Shown in pieces: positions 1 to 8,643 of a DNA stretch of 37,147 nt. A program made the translations under genes and the position numbers. The stretch covers positions 1-37,147 of the forward strand of contig SCUU01000052.1 of assembly GCA_004297065.1 (NCBI GenBank), in the 5' to 3' direction. Under the pieces are notes generated by a model that was given only the letters and a program-made list of their open reading frames with translations, made no database searches and was not told the origin of the DNA. Each line of letters begins with the position of its first letter. Positions within the stretch are counted from its first letter, which is position 1. This DNA is from Gallionellaceae bacterium. GTDB taxonomy: Bacteria > Pseudomonadota > Gammaproteobacteria > Burkholderiales > Gallionellaceae.

Positions 1-71
1 AGTCGGAGTATGCCGGGGAGACTCTCGCCAACAACGTCATCGACTTCTTGAAAGAGATCGCGGGGGAGTAA
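1..71 (+). CDS. C-terminal end of an unidentified protein (partial)
   Basis: Frame 3 is open from the window edge and ends in TAA at 69-71. It encodes about 22 residues ending NNVIDFLKEIAGE, an amphipathic helix-like tail. A hairpin followed by T-rich sequence lies 26 bases downstream, which fits a gene end. I cannot recognise a family from so short a tail. The gene runs towards yicC, which is unusual because gmk normally lies at this side of yicC. Confidence 0.45.
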   Translation, partial: SEYAGETLANNVIDFLKEIAGE

Positions 72-97
72 AAACGATGGCGGTACCGGACGATTGG

Positions 98-129
98 GGG
101 CAGGCCGCAGGCTTGCCCTTGTTGTTTTG
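98..129 (+). terminator. Intrinsic terminator after the partial gene
   Basis: A 9-bp stem (GGGCAGGCC / GGCTTGCCC, one G-U pair) with loop GCA is followed by TTGTTGTTTT. It stands 26 bases after the stop codon of the partial gene on the same strand. Confidence 0.55.
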
Positions 130-370
130 AGCGACCGACATGTTTTGTGCGGCGTAGAATTTGGGGTGGAGAGGGGTGTTAGTGATTTTCCGGAAATGGC
201 CAAAAGCATTCAATAACTACAATAATTATGGCGATTTCGTTACCCGAAAAAGTTTCTGCGCCCACGCTAATTTACTGGCAAGTGCTCCGTTTGTTGCCGG
301 ACGATAATGTTCCCGGATATTTTATTGACTAGGCGCACTTGCCGAAAACCGGGCTCACGCTTCTACACAT

Positions 371-482
371 GGCGACATAAATCTACTGCGCGGTGCCCGG
401 AACCCGCATGTGCTTTGTGTGCATGAGGGCTCTTCCGCGCCGTGCGCCTTGCCATACAGCCGCTCGCTACGATTTATGCCGC
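371..482. repeat. Imperfect palindromic element in the gene-poor stretch 72-534
   Basis: The 463 bases between the partial gene and yicC hold no convincing gene. Within them, 371-393 and 460-482 form imperfect inverted arms sharing CATAAATC and GCGG blocks. The interior holds a 15-mer (444-458) that recurs in inverted orientation at 26209-26223, inside the element between ptsN and hprK. A 34-codon ORF at 228-332 is too short and isolated to call. This may be a degraded member of a dispersed repeat family. Confidence 0.3.
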
Positions 483-534
483 TATGTATAAGTGCTTCGC
501 GTTTTGCGGGAGCCCCGCTGTTGCCGGCCTTGTT

Positions 535-1401
535 CTATTCGATATTCTGAATCTGTTCGCGCATTTGTTCGATCAAAACTTTCATCTCCATCGCGGTGCG
601 CGAGACTTCGGCATCTGCCGCTTTTGAGCCCAGCGTGTTGGCTTCGCGGTTCAGTTCCTGCATCAGGAAATCCAGGCGTTTACCCACGGTGCCGCCCTTG
701 GCGAGGATGCGCCGCATCTCGGAGAGGTGGCTATGCAGGCGCGACAGTTCTTCATCGACATCGATCTTGCCGGCATACAGGGTGATTTCCTGGCGCACGC
801 GCTCATCGTCGTCATCGCCCAGCGCTTCGCGCAAACGGGCACGCATTTTTTCTTCCTGATTGGCGATGGCGGCGGGAATGCGCGGAGCGACGGCAACGCG
901 TAGCGCTTCGATTTGTGCCACGCGCTGTAACAGAAAGTCTTTGAGTTTTTCGCCTTCGCGGGCGCGGGCTGCGGAGAAATCGAGCAAGACTTTTTGCAGC
1001 GCATCGAGCAGGGGTGTTTGCAGGTCATCGGTGGTGAGCGCCGCATTTTCTAGTATGCCGTTCCAGCGCAGTGCCTCGTGCACGCTCAGCGATTGCGCTT
1101 CGGGGATGGCTAGCCGTACCTCGTTGTTCCATCTGGACAGTTGTTGCAACAGGGGCAGATTGATTTGCGGGGCATTGTGGCTGCTGGTGCGCGCGCTGAA
1201 GTTGATGCGGCACTCGGCCTTGCCGCGCGTCATCTGCGCGGAGATCGCCTCGCGCAAGACGGGCTCGAAAACGCGCAATTCGTCCGGCATGCGCAGCTGC
1301 AAATCGAGATAACGGCTGTTGACCGAGCGCAACTCCAGGGTGAGCGAGCCGATGTCGAGTTCGGCGCTGGCAACGGCAAAGCCGGTCATGCTGTAAATCA
1401 T
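535..1401 (-). CDS. yicC: YicC family endoribonuclease
   Basis: A 288-residue protein beginning MIYSMTGFA, the characteristic YicC N-terminus (YicC_N domain), followed by the conserved LELRSVNSRYLD segment near residue 25. The C-terminal DUF1732-type region contains GKIDVDEELSRLHSHL and the end block KRLDFLMQELNREANTLGSK. Known YicC proteins are metal-dependent endoribonucleases linked to small-RNA turnover and stationary phase. The open frame extends further upstream, but the ATG at 1401 is chosen because it gives the family N-terminus and has GGAG 7 bases before it. In many proteobacteria gmk follows yicC; here nothing recognisable follows on this strand. Confidence 0.93.
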   Translation of the reverse strand: MIYSMTGFAVASAELDIGSLTLELRSVNSRYLDLQLRMPDELRVFEPVLREAISAQMTRGKAECRINFSARTSSHNAPQINLPLLQQLSRWNNEVRLAIPEAQSLSVHEALRWNGILENAALTTDDLQTPLLDALQKVLLDFSAARAREGEKLKDFLLQRVAQIEALRVAVAPRIPAAIANQEEKMRARLREALGDDDDERVRQEITLYAGKIDVDEELSRLHSHLSEMRRILAKGGTVGKRLDFLMQELNREANTLGSKAADAEVSRTAMEMKVLIEQMREQIQNIE

Positions 1402-1453
1402 TGCGGGCTCCAGAGAATCGCGGGGGGTGAAAAATGTAGGTCGAATGCGGCGC

Positions 1454-1459
1454 ATTATA
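1454..1459 (-). promoter_or_regulatory. -10 element for yicC
   Basis: On the minus strand this reads TATAAT followed immediately by GCGCC, 52 bases upstream of the yicC ATG. No good -35 match is visible. The TATAATGCGC arrangement recurs upstream of rph and in both promoters at the right edge of the window. Confidence 0.5.
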
Positions 1460-1518
1460 TTACGATTGCGTCCCGCTTTAATCCTGACTGAGCCGTTGGC
1501 GCCATAAAACCAGAGAAG

Positions 1519-2313
1519 ATGAAGTTCGCCGTATATCAAACCAGCCAGATCGGTGGCCGTAAATACAATCAGGATCGTGTGGCACACGCCTATACCGATG
1601 AATCACTGTTATTGGTGCTGGCGGATGGTATGGGCGGGCATCTGCATGGCGAGATCGCCGCGCAAATCGCTATCCACACTTTCATGCAGGCATTCGCTCA
1701 GGTAGCCAAGCCGCGCGTGCCAGAGCCGGAGATTTTCTTGCGCGATGTGGCCAAACTGAGCCACCACGCGATTATCCGCTACGCGCAGGAAAATCAATTG
1801 GGCGGCAATCCCGGAACAACTTGTGTGGCCGCATTGGTGCAGGACGGTTTTGTGAACTGGGCGCACGCGGGGGATTCGCGTTTTTACCTGTTGCGCGACA
1901 AGACGGTGGCGGCTGTCACGCACGATCATTCGGTGGTGCAGCAGTGGGCGGACTGGGGCATCATCACGCACGACGAAATGAAGACGCATCCCGACCGTAA
2001 CAAGATCACCAATTGTCTGGGCGGTGTGGACGAGATGTTCTACGTCGAGGCATCGGATCGCGTGCCCGTACAGTCCGGCGATGTGTTGCTGTTGTGCAGC
2101 GACGGTTTGTGGAGCCCTTTGTTGGATAAAGAAATGGCCGAGGTGCTGGCGACGGGGGCGCTGCCCAGCGCATTGGGACAGTTGGTTGAAGTCGCGCTGT
2201 ACCGCGAACAGGCGCGCGCAGACAATACCACTGCGGTGGCTGCGCGTCTGGGGGACGTTGAAGAGGAACATAAGGCGGATATGCCGATGTGTATGGTGCT
2301 CGACTACCGCTGA
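1519..2313 (+). CDS. PP2C-type serine/threonine protein phosphatase
   Basis: A 264-residue single-domain PP2C phosphatase. Metal-binding and catalytic motifs are all present: NQD at 17-19, DGMGG at 36-40, AGDSRFYLLR in the middle, LLLCSDGLW, and DNTTAVAAR near the C-terminus. Such Mn/Mg-dependent enzymes remove phosphate from Ser/Thr in regulatory proteins, often opposing a Hanks-type kinase. No kinase gene is adjacent, so its partner cannot be told from the window. It has no signal peptide or membrane segment and should be cytoplasmic. It is divergent from yicC; AGAGAAG just before the ATG is a usable ribosome binding site. Confidence 0.9.
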   Translation: MKFAVYQTSQIGGRKYNQDRVAHAYTDESLLLVLADGMGGHLHGEIAAQIAIHTFMQAFAQVAKPRVPEPEIFLRDVAKLSHHAIIRYAQENQLGGNPGTTCVAALVQDGFVNWAHAGDSRFYLLRDKTVAAVTHDHSVVQQWADWGIITHDEMKTHPDRNKITNCLGGVDEMFYVEASDRVPVQSGDVLLLCSDGLWSPLLDKEMAEVLATGALPSALGQLVEVALYREQARADNTTAVAARLGDVEEEHKADMPMCMVLDYR

Positions 2314-2330
2314 TGATGGGTGCGGCACGT

Positions 2331-2336
2331 TATAAT
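2331..2336 (+). promoter_or_regulatory. -10 element for rph
   Basis: TATAAT followed by GCGCGCC, 32 bases before the rph ATG. The -35 region is poor. The predicted leader is only about 25 bases and lacks a clear Shine-Dalgarno sequence. Confidence 0.5.
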
Positions 2337-2368
2337 GCGCGCCGTTTTTAATTCACCGAATATTTCAC

Positions 2369-3085
2369 ATGCGCCCAAGCCAACGTCAGCCCGACCAACT
2401 CCGCACTATCCGCATCACCCGCAACTACACCAAACACGCCGAAGGCTCCGTGCTGATCGAGTGCGGTGACACCAAAGTGATTTGCACCGCCAGCGTGGAA
2501 GAGCGCGTGCCGCCGCATAAAAAAGGCAGCGGAGAAGGCTGGGTGACGGCGGAATACGGCATGCTGCCGCGCTCCACCAACGAACGCATGAGCCGCGAAG
2601 CGGCCAAGGGCAAACAGTCCGGTCGCACGCAGGAAATCCAGCGCCTGATCGGGCGCAGCCTGCGCGCCGTGGTGGATTTGCAGAAACTCGGCGAGCGCAC
2701 CATCCAGCTCGACTGCGACGTGATCCAAGCCGACGGCGGCACCCGCACCGCCAGCATCACAGGCGCATTCGTGGCGCTGCACGATGCGGTGACCGGACTG
2801 ATGGGCAAAGGCCTCATCAAAGAAACCCCGCTCAAGGATTTCATCGCCGCCATTTCGGTCGGCATCTACCAAGGCACGCCCGTGCTAGACCTCGACTACG
2901 TGGAAGATTCCGCCTGCGACACCGACATGAACGTGGTGATGCTGGGCAACGGTCATTTTGTCGAAGTGCAGGGCACGGCGGAAGGCCACGCCTTCTCGCG
3001 CGAAGAAATGGATACGCTGCTGGAGTTGGCGAAGTCGGGCATAGCGCAGTCGATCGAGAAGCAGCGCGCGGCTCTGCAAGGTTAA
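2369..3085 (+). CDS. rph: Ribonuclease PH
   Basis: A 238-residue phosphorolytic exoribonuclease that trims the 3' ends of tRNA precursors using inorganic phosphate. It starts [12 protein letters not shown], typical of RNase PH. Full family features follow: [20 protein letters not shown], then [35 protein letters not shown] (phosphate/RNA-binding region near residue 90), [20 protein letters not shown], and the C-terminal segment with [17 protein letters not shown]. Length matches the usual 238 residues, so it looks intact, unlike the frameshifted rph of E. coli K-12. rdgB follows on the same strand after a large inverted repeat, an arrangement common in proteobacteria. Confidence 0.96.
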   Translation: MRPSQRQPDQLRTIRITRNYTKHAEGSVLIECGDTKVICTASVEERVPPHKKGSGEGWVTAEYGMLPRSTNERMSREAAKGKQSGRTQEIQRLIGRSLRAVVDLQKLGERTIQLDCDVIQADGGTRTASITGAFVALHDAVTGLMGKGLIKETPLKDFIAAISVGIYQGTPVLDLDYVEDSACDTDMNVVMLGNGHFVEVQGTAEGHAFSREEMDTLLELAKSGIAQSIEKQRAALQG

Positions 3086-3090
3086 AAGTG

Positions 3091-3218
3091 CCGTCATTCC
3101 GGCGTAGGCCGGAATCCAGCAAGAATAAACAGCCCGCGAAGCGGACAAAAATTTGATGTTGACCCGCTGCGTGGGGATTTTTCAATCAACTGGATTCCGG
3201 CCTACGCCGGAATGACGG
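3091..3218. repeat. Paired 29-bp inverted repeats between rph and rdgB
   Basis: Positions 3091-3119 and 3190-3218 are perfect 29-base inverted copies separated by 70 bases. Each copy contains its own hairpin (ATTCCGGC-GTAG-GCCGGAAT), so it resembles the ATTCC-N-GGAAT class of dispersed palindromes. The pair could fold as one long stem or as two short ones. It begins 5 bases after the rph stop and ends 16 bases before rdgB, so it may work in transcription termination or mRNA stability, or it may be a miniature mobile element. Confidence 0.75.
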
Positions 3219-3234
3219 AAGTAAGGTTGGGCTT

Positions 3235-3822
3235 ATGAAAAAATTAGTCATCGCCTCCAACAATCAGGGCAAGCTGCGCGAGTTTCAGCGCATGCTGGCA
3301 CCGCTCGGTATCGAAGCGCTGACGCAATCTCAGTTGGGCATTCCAGAAGCCGAAGAGCCGCACTGCACCTTCGTCGAGAATGCCTTGGCAAAAGCCCGTC
3401 ATGTCAGCCGTGAGAGCGGTCTGCCCGCGCTGGCGGACGACTCCGGTATCTGCGTCGATGCCCTGGGCGGTGCGCCCGGCGTGTTGTCCGCGCGCTACGC
3501 GGGCGAGCCGAAGTCCGACCGCCGCAACAACGACAAACTGCTGCAAACCCTGCAAGGCGCAAGCGACCGCCGCGCGCACTACTACTGCGTGCTGGTGCTG
3601 GTGCGCCACGTGGACGATCCGCAACCTATCATTGCGGAAGGCGAATGGCACGGCGAGATTGCGCAGGAAGAGCGCGGCGAGGGTGGTTTCGGTTACGACC
3701 CGATGTTCTGGTTGCCCGAATTGGGCAAGATGAGTGCGGAACTGTCGCACGACGAAAAGGCGCAGCTTAGCCATCGCGCGAAGGCGCTGAAAATATTGTT
3801 GCAGCGGCTGCGTACCGCATGA
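3235..3822 (+). CDS. rdgB: XTP/dITP diphosphatase (RdgB/HAM1 family)
   Basis: A 195-residue nucleotide-pool sanitising enzyme that hydrolyses dITP, XTP and ITP to monophosphates and pyrophosphate. The substrate-binding start KKLVIASNNQGKLREF, the ENALAKARH segment near residue 48, the metal/catalytic ADDSGICVDALGGAPGVLSARYAG block near 65-90, and the GGFGYDPMFW motif near residue 155 are all present. The last codons overlap the hemW start (ATGA), so the two are probably co-translated. Confidence 0.95.
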   Translation: MKKLVIASNNQGKLREFQRMLAPLGIEALTQSQLGIPEAEEPHCTFVENALAKARHVSRESGLPALADDSGICVDALGGAPGVLSARYAGEPKSDRRNNDKLLQTLQGASDRRAHYYCVLVLVRHVDDPQPIIAEGEWHGEIAQEERGEGGFGYDPMFWLPELGKMSAELSHDEKAQLSHRAKALKILLQRLRTA

Positions 3823-5018
3823 CCATTTATAGTCTGCACCCCGTCGGTATCAAATCGCAGGCGGTCAATTTCCAGATCATGCCGCCGCTGTCGCTTTACA
3901 TCCACATCCCCTGGTGCGCGCGCAAATGCCCCTATTGCGATTTCAATTCGCACGAGGCGCGTGGCGTGTTTCCCGAGCAGGAATATGTCGCCGCGCTGGT
4001 GCGCGACTTGGAGATGGCGCTGCCGTCGATCTGGGGGCGCAGGGTCGGTACGGTATTCTTCGGCGGCGGTACTCCCAGCCTGTTGAGCGGCGCGGGCGTG
4101 ACTGAAATCCTGCGCCAGGTGCGTTTGTTGTTGCCGCTCGAACACAATGCGGAGATCACGCTGGAGGCGAATCCCGGCACGGTGGAGGCGGATAAATTCG
4201 CGGTGTTCCGCGACGCGGGCGTGAACCGTTTGTCGATGGGCATCCAGAGTTTCAACGATACGCATTTGCGGGCGTTGGGGCGCATTCATACTGCGGACGA
4301 GGCGTGGCGGGCGATAGCCATTGCCCGGCAGCATTTCGACAACATCAATCTCGATTTGATGTATGCGCTGCCGGAGCAAACGTTGGAGCAGGCGTTGCAG
4401 GATGTGCGGGCAGCACTGTCATTCGAGCCGCAGCATTTGTCCTGCTATCACTTGACGCTGGAACCCAACACCTTGTTCTATCGCAATCCGCCGTCGTTGC
4501 CGGATGACGATGCGAGCAGCGAGATGCAGCAGCGCATCGAGGCGTTGCTGGCGGCGCACGGCTATCAGCACTACGAGACTTCCGCCTTCGCGCAGCCGCA
4601 GCGGCGCGCGAAACACAATCTCAATTACTGGCAGTTCGGCGACTATCTCGGCATCGGCGCGGGGGCGCACAGCAAGTTGAGTTTTCACGACAAGGTGATG
4701 CGCCAGGCGCGTTACAAGCAGCCGCAGGCGTATATGGATGCGGTGGCGCGCGGCGAGCCGTTGCAGGAAGAGCATGAGGTGTCGCACCGCGATATTGCCT
4801 TCGAGTTCATGATGAATGCGCTGCGCTTGAACGAGGGTTTTGATGCGGCGCTATTTACCGAGCGCACCAGCTTGCCGCTGCTGGCGATACGGCGCGAGTT
4901 GGACGAGGCGGAGCGGAGGGGTTTGTTGTTGCGGGATTTGCACAAGATTGCGCCGACCCCGCAAGGCCAGCGCTTTCTGAACGATCTGCTAGCGATTTTC
5001 CTTGCGGACGAACACTAA
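3819..5018 (+). CDS. hemW: HemW-type radical SAM heme chaperone
   Basis: A 399-residue radical SAM protein of the HemW subfamily. The cluster motif is in [17 protein letters not shown], with three cysteines in CxxxCxxC spacing; GGGTPSLLS follows, then the [10 protein letters not shown] and RLSMGIQSF segments. The extra cysteine after the cluster motif seen in true HemN (CxxxCxxCxC) is replaced by Phe, which separates it from the hemN gene at 18918. HemW binds heme and is thought to deliver it to respiratory proteins. The start overlaps the rdgB stop (ATGA). An internal ATG at 3879 gives a shorter [13 protein letters not shown] start and cannot be excluded. Confidence 0.9.
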   Translation: MTIYSLHPVGIKSQAVNFQIMPPLSLYIHIPWCARKCPYCDFNSHEARGVFPEQEYVAALVRDLEMALPSIWGRRVGTVFFGGGTPSLLSGAGVTEILRQVRLLLPLEHNAEITLEANPGTVEADKFAVFRDAGVNRLSMGIQSFNDTHLRALGRIHTADEAWRAIAIARQHFDNINLDLMYALPEQTLEQALQDVRAALSFEPQHLSCYHLTLEPNTLFYRNPPSLPDDDASSEMQQRIEALLAAHGYQHYETSAFAQPQRRAKHNLNYWQFGDYLGIGAGAHSKLSFHDKVMRQARYKQPQAYMDAVARGEPLQEEHEVSHRDIAFEFMMNALRLNEGFDAALFTERTSLPLLAIRRELDEAERRGLLLRDLHKIAPTPQGQRFLNDLLAIFLADEH

Positions 5019-5690
5019 GTCCCACACATCGTGTCCGAGTTTCAATCCGCGCTGCTCGAATTTTGTGAGCGGGCGGTAGGCGGGTTTTTCCGCATAGCCT
5101 GCGGCGGTGTTTTGCAGCAGCGGTTCCGCGCCGAGTACGGCCAGTACTTGTTCCGCATAATCCTGCCAGTCGGTGGCGACGTGGAGGTGGCCACCGGGCT
5201 TGATCTTCTGCACCAAGGCTGCGACGAACGGCGTTTGGATCAGGCGGCGTTTGTTGTGGCGCGCTTTGTGCCAAGGGTCGGGGAAGAAGATGTGTACCCC
5301 GTCCAGCGTGTTGTCTTGCACCATGTCGCGCAACACTTCCACCGCATCATGCTGGATGATGCGGATGTTGTGGATGCCTTGCGCGTCTATCTGTTTGAGC
5401 AGGCTGCCCACGCCGGGCGGATGCACTTCCAGCGCGAGGTAGTCGTTTTGCGGATGCGCCAACGCGATCTGCGCGGTCGGTTCGCCCATGCCGAAACCGA
5501 TTTCCAGAATCTTGGGGGCGGTGCGGCCAAAGGCGTTATCCAAATCCAGTGTTTGGGCGGAATAGGGGATGCCGTAGCGCGGCATCAAGGTGTCCAGGCT
5601 GCGTTGCTGTGCGGGCGATACGCGTCCCTGGCGCAGCACGAAGCTGCGGATGTGGCGATGCTCCATTGGTTTCTTACCCGTTAATTTCAT
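4989..5690 (-). CDS. trmB: tRNA (guanine-46-N7) methyltransferase
   Basis: A SAM-dependent methyltransferase that makes m7G46 in tRNA. It carries [10 protein letters not shown] near the start, the SAM-binding [14 protein letters not shown], the catalytic-region [17 protein letters not shown], and the C-terminal TKFEQRG that is typical of TrmB. The open frame extends to 5726, but that start would lie inside the palindromic repeat at 5708-5763. I take the ATG at 5690 (233 aa); the ATG at 5666 (MEHRHIRS) is an equally possible start, and neither has a strong ribosome binding site. The 3' end converges on hemW. Confidence 0.92.
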   Translation of the reverse strand: MKLTGKKPMEHRHIRSFVLRQGRVSPAQQRSLDTLMPRYGIPYSAQTLDLDNAFGRTAPKILEIGFGMGEPTAQIALAHPQNDYLALEVHPPGVGSLLKQIDAQGIHNIRIIQHDAVEVLRDMVQDNTLDGVHIFFPDPWHKARHNKRRLIQTPFVAALVQKIKPGGHLHVATDWQDYAEQVLAVLGAEPLLQNTAAGYAEKPAYRPLTKFEQRGLKLGHDVWDLVFVRKENR

Positions 5691-5707
5691 ACAACAGTTG
5701 CGGTTTT

Positions 5708-5763
5708 GTAGGAGCGTGCCCTGCACGCGAAAGGACTCTATCGCGTGCAGGGCACGCTCCTAC
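5708..5763. repeat. REP-like inverted pair between thiG and trmB
   Basis: Two 23-base copies (5708-5730 and 5741-5763) are perfect inverted repeats around a 10-base centre. Each begins with GTAG followed by GAGC and contains its own GCGTGC-CCT-GCACGC hairpin. A 5' GTAG foot plus an imperfect palindrome is the hallmark of REP sequences moved by REP-associated tyrosine transposases (RAYTs). The pair would form a strong hairpin in the thiG-trmB transcript. No RAYT gene lies in this window. Confidence 0.75.
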
Positions 5764-5770
5764 TTTCGGC

Positions 5771-6559
5771 TTAGGCTTTGCCTATCATGCCGCTGGTGGG
5801 GGAGCTGGGCGAAGCGCTATATAGCTTGCGCGGCATGCGTCCGGCGAGGAATGCCGCGCGGCCTGCTTCCACTGCCTGTTTCATGGCCGAGGCCATGAGC
5901 ACGGGTTTTTGTGCGGCGGCGATGGCGGTGTTCATCAGTACGCCTTGGCAACCCAATTCCATCGCGATGGCGGCATCGGAGGCAGTGCCCACGCCCGCGT
6001 CCACGATCACCGGGACGCTGACGCGCTCCATGATGAGTTGCAGGTTCCACGGGTTGAGGATGCCCATGCCGGAACCGATCAGCGAGGCCAGCGGCATGAT
6101 GGCGACGCAGCCGATGTCTTCGAGTTGCTTGGCGATGATGGGGTCGTCCGAGGTGTAGACCATGACTTGAAAGCCTTCCGCGACCAGCGTCTTCGCGGCG
6201 GCGAGTGTTTCCACCACATTGGGGTACAGCGATTGCGGGTCGCCCAGCACTTCCAGTTTGACCAAACTATGTCCGTCCAATAGCTCGCGCGCCAAGCGCA
6301 GGGTGCGCACCGCATCATCCGCGCTATAGCAGTGTGCGGTGTTGGGCAGCAGGGTGTATTTCGATGGCGGCAGGATGTCAAGCAGATTCGGCTCATTCGG
6401 ATTTTGCCCGATGTTGCTGCGACGGATCGCGATGGTGATGATTTCCGCGCCGCTGGCCTCGATGGCGGCCTGTGTTTCGGCAAAGTCTTTGTATTTTCCG
6501 GTGCCTACCAGCAGGCGTGAACCGTAGGATTTTCCCGCGATGACTAATTTGTTGTTCAT
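5771..6559 (-). CDS. thiG: Thiazole synthase
   Basis: A 262-residue TIM-barrel enzyme that forms the thiazole phosphate of thiamine from 1-deoxyxylulose-5-phosphate, dehydroglycine and ThiS thiocarboxylate. Recognisable blocks: [11 protein letters not shown] near residue 15, [13 protein letters not shown] near 40, [34 protein letters not shown], the [16 protein letters not shown] loop near 160, [20 protein letters not shown] and [10 protein letters not shown]. Translation is probably from the ATG at 6559 with AGGAATC upstream. It is encoded directly after thiS, its sulfur carrier, in an apparent two-gene operon. Confidence 0.96.
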   Translation of the reverse strand: MNNKLVIAGKSYGSRLLVGTGKYKDFAETQAAIEASGAEIITIAIRRSNIGQNPNEPNLLDILPPSKYTLLPNTAHCYSADDAVRTLRLARELLDGHSLVKLEVLGDPQSLYPNVVETLAAAKTLVAEGFQVMVYTSDDPIIAKQLEDIGCVAIMPLASLIGSGMGILNPWNLQLIMERVSVPVIVDAGVGTASDAAIAMELGCQGVLMNTAIAAAQKPVLMASAMKQAVEAGRAAFLAGRMPRKLYSASPSSPTSGMIGKA

Positions 6560-6607
6560 GGTGTGATTCCTGATTTGATGGGGTGAGTGGCGATGCGGGG
6601 AGCGGGG

Positions 6608-6811
6608 TTAGCCGCCACCGACCGCCACGACAACTTCGAGCTTGTCGCCGTCAAACAATGGCTGCGTGGCAAACGCACTGCGCGGCACGATCTCGCCGTT
6701 GCGCTCCAGCGCAATGCGCTTGCCGGTATAACCCAGTGCTTCGATGAGTTCGCCAACCTTGATGGCAGCAGGGAATTGGCGGGAGACGCCATTAATGCTT
6801 AGGGTAATCAC
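6608..6811 (-). CDS. thiS: Sulfur carrier protein ThiS
   Basis: A 67-residue ubiquitin-fold protein ending in VAVGGG; the C-terminal Gly-Gly is adenylated and thiocarboxylated to donate sulfur for thiazole formation. The N-terminus MITLSINGVSRQFP and the LALERNGEIVPRS-like segment (here IALERNGEIVPRSAF) are typical. It precedes thiG by 48 bases on the same strand and is divergent from the tRNA-Gly gene. Confidence 0.93.
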   Translation of the reverse strand: MITLSINGVSRQFPAAIKVGELIEALGYTGKRIALERNGEIVPRSAFATQPLFDGDKLEVVVAVGGG

Positions 6812-6830
6812 TTCGCGTGGATGTCCGTGT

Positions 6831-6836
6831 TAGAAT
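6831..6836 (+). promoter_or_regulatory. -10 element for tRNA-Gly
   Basis: TAGAAT followed by GCGC, 18 bases before the mature tRNA. It has the same -10 plus GCGC discriminator layout as the yicC, rph and right-edge promoters. The -35 region, around 6808, is weak. Confidence 0.4.
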
Positions 6837-6854
6837 GCGCTCCGCATTTTACAC

Positions 6855-6928
6855 GCGGGTGTAGTTCAATGGTAGAACGGCAGCTTCCCAAGCTGCATAC
6901 GACGGTTCGATCCCGTTCACCCGCTCCA
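6855..6928 (+). tRNA. tRNA-Gly (anticodon CCC)
   Basis: A full cloverleaf. The acceptor stem GCGGGTG/CACCCGC pairs perfectly, and the anticodon stem GCAGC/GCTGC encloses the loop TTCCCAA, placing anticodon CCC at 6887-6889. The T arm contains GGTTCGATCC. The discriminator is T and the CCA end is encoded. It reads GGG codons. Confidence 0.95.
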
Positions 6929-6945
6929 GTCCCCCCCCTCTAGTT

Positions 6946-6986
6946 TTGATTTACATCAAACTCTTAAAATAGCTTTTCTTTAACAT
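6946..6986 (+). promoter_or_regulatory. FNR-dependent class II promoter of the cco operon
   Basis: TTGATTTACATCAA at 6946-6959 is a perfect FNR box (TTGAT-N4-ATCAA). A -10-like TAACAT lies at 6981-6986, so transcription would start near 6994 with the FNR box centred at about -41.5, the canonical position for activation. The remaining leader to ccoN is about 200 bases and holds no ORF that I can support. Confidence 0.8.
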
Positions 6987-7198
6987 TGCCATGTTCTTGG
7001 GGAATATAACCCGACAGTTATTGTTGGGTATGCACTGCGGGAACTAAATTTGCGCTTTACTTGTCGCGGTTCACCGTGCGATTATTGCGCCGCTTTTAAA
7101 GTTGTGCGTCAAAAAGGTGGAGTGCGTTGTCACTTTCTGTGTCATTAGGGATGTGATTGACGCATTGTGTTATTAACTAGCTCTAGGGAGGAGATACT

Positions 7199-8629
7199 GT
7201 GGAAGCGACTCAAGCGACACCAGTAAAGTACGATATGGATGTAGTTCGGTGGTTCACCATCGCGGCTGTCATCTATGCAGTTGTAGGTACGTTGATCGGT
7301 GTGTATGTGGCATCGGAATTGGCGTTTCCGTTTTTAAACTTTGACATTCCTGAAATTACTTTCGGTCGTCTGCGCCCACTGCATACCAATGCGGTGATTT
7401 TTGCGTTTGGTGGTTGTGTGCTGATGGCTACCGGTTACTACATCGTGCAACGCACGGGTGCTACCAAGCTGTGGAGCAACGGTTTGGCATGGTTCAATTT
7501 CTGGGGTTGGAACCTGATCATCGTGCTGGCTGTGATCACGTTGCCTCTGGGTCTGTCGGAAGGTAAAGAATACGCCGAGTTACCTTGGTGGATTGACATC
7601 ATGATCGCCGTGGTTTGGCTGTCGTTCGGTCTGAATCACATCATGACTACAGCGATTCGCAAGACTTCGCATATCTACGTTTCCAACTGGTTCACCATGG
7701 GTATGATCGTGATGATCACTTACCTGCACGTTGTGAATAGCTTGGCGATCCCAGTTGATTGGGCCACTTCTTACTCGATCTACTCTGGCGTACAAGACGC
7801 GATGATTCAATGGTGGTGGGGGCACAATGCGGTGGGTTTCTACCTGACCGGCGGCTTCCTCGGCATCATGTATTACTTCATTCCCAAGCAATCGGGTCGT
7901 CCGATTTTCTCGTATCGTTTGTCTGTGTTGCACTTCTGGACATTGACCTTCGGTTACGTCTGGTTGGGTGCGCACCATCTGCAATACACAGCTTTGCCCG
8001 ACTGGACTGGTTCCTTGGGTGCCGCTGTTTCCTTGGCGATGATCATCCCGTCTTGGGGTGGTGCGATGAACGGTATGATGACTTTGTCCGGTGCATGGGA
8101 CAAGTTGCGCACCGACTACATCCTGCGTTTCCTGGTAACTGCGATGGCGTTCTACGCGATGTCCACATTTGACGGCCCGGTTATGGCGATCAAGTCTGTG
8201 AACGCGCTGTCTCACTACACTGACTGGACGGTAGGTCACGTTCACGCGGGCGCTTTGGGTTGGATGTCGATGATCTCCTTCGGTGCGATCTACCACATGG
8301 TCAAGAAGTTGTGGAACACCGAAATGTATTCTGACCGTCTGGTGAACGTGCACTTCTGGGTTGCATTGATCGGCGCGATTACATACATCGTTGCGATGTG
8401 GGTGTCCGGCATTATGCAAGGCCTGATGTGGCGCGATTACGACGAGTTCGGCACTTTGACCTATACCTTCGTTGAGTCTGTATCCGCAATGCATCCGTAT
8501 TATGTGATGCGTGCTGTCGGCGGTGCGATTTTCAATCTGGGCACGTGGATCATGCTGTTCAACGTGGTTATGACTGTACGTCAAGCCAGTGCTGCGCGCG
8601 GTGTAAACGCCGTTCCAGCTAAAGCATAA
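7199..8629 (+). CDS. ccoN: cbb3-type cytochrome c oxidase subunit I
   Basis: A 476-residue, about 12-helix membrane protein, the catalytic heme-copper subunit of the high-affinity terminal oxidase. Metal ligands can be assigned: H62 (low-spin heme b), H209, H259 and H260 (CuB), and H347 and H349 (hemes, in TVGHVHAG). Y253 in FGYVWLGAHH matches the cross-linked active-site tyrosine of the cbb3 class. The start is GTG at 7199, preceded by an excellent GGGAGGAG. Codon use is rich in GGT, CGT and GTT, unlike the GC-ending codons of neighbouring housekeeping genes, suggesting strong expression. It is the first gene of ccoNOQP and lies behind an FNR box. Confidence 0.98.
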   Translation: MEATQATPVKYDMDVVRWFTIAAVIYAVVGTLIGVYVASELAFPFLNFDIPEITFGRLRPLHTNAVIFAFGGCVLMATGYYIVQRTGATKLWSNGLAWFNFWGWNLIIVLAVITLPLGLSEGKEYAELPWWIDIMIAVVWLSFGLNHIMTTAIRKTSHIYVSNWFTMGMIVMITYLHVVNSLAIPVDWATSYSIYSGVQDAMIQWWWGHNAVGFYLTGGFLGIMYYFIPKQSGRPIFSYRLSVLHFWTLTFGYVWLGAHHLQYTALPDWTGSLGAAVSLAMIIPSWGGAMNGMMTLSGAWDKLRTDYILRFLVTAMAFYAMSTFDGPVMAIKSVNALSHYTDWTVGHVHAGALGWMSMISFGAIYHMVKKLWNTEMYSDRLVNVHFWVALIGAITYIVAMWVSGIMQGLMWRDYDEFGTLTYTFVESVSAMHPYYVMRAVGGAIFNLGTWIMLFNVVMTVRQASAARGVNAVPAKA

Positions 8630-8643
8630 GGGGAGAGAAAAAC

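Noticed and set aside
228-332. 34-codon ORF in the left gene-poor stretch
   Set aside because: No convincing ribosome binding site, no neighbours on the strand, and too short to judge; possibly a fragment.
5695-5712. Resemblance between the DNA before the REP pair and the terminal repeat at 26434-26459
   Set aside because: A shared TGCGGTTTT followed by TAGG with indels is short and could be chance; no second arm is present nearby.
5691-5726. Extended N-terminus for trmB
   Set aside because: These codons fall at and inside the REP-like inverted repeat, and the family begins later.
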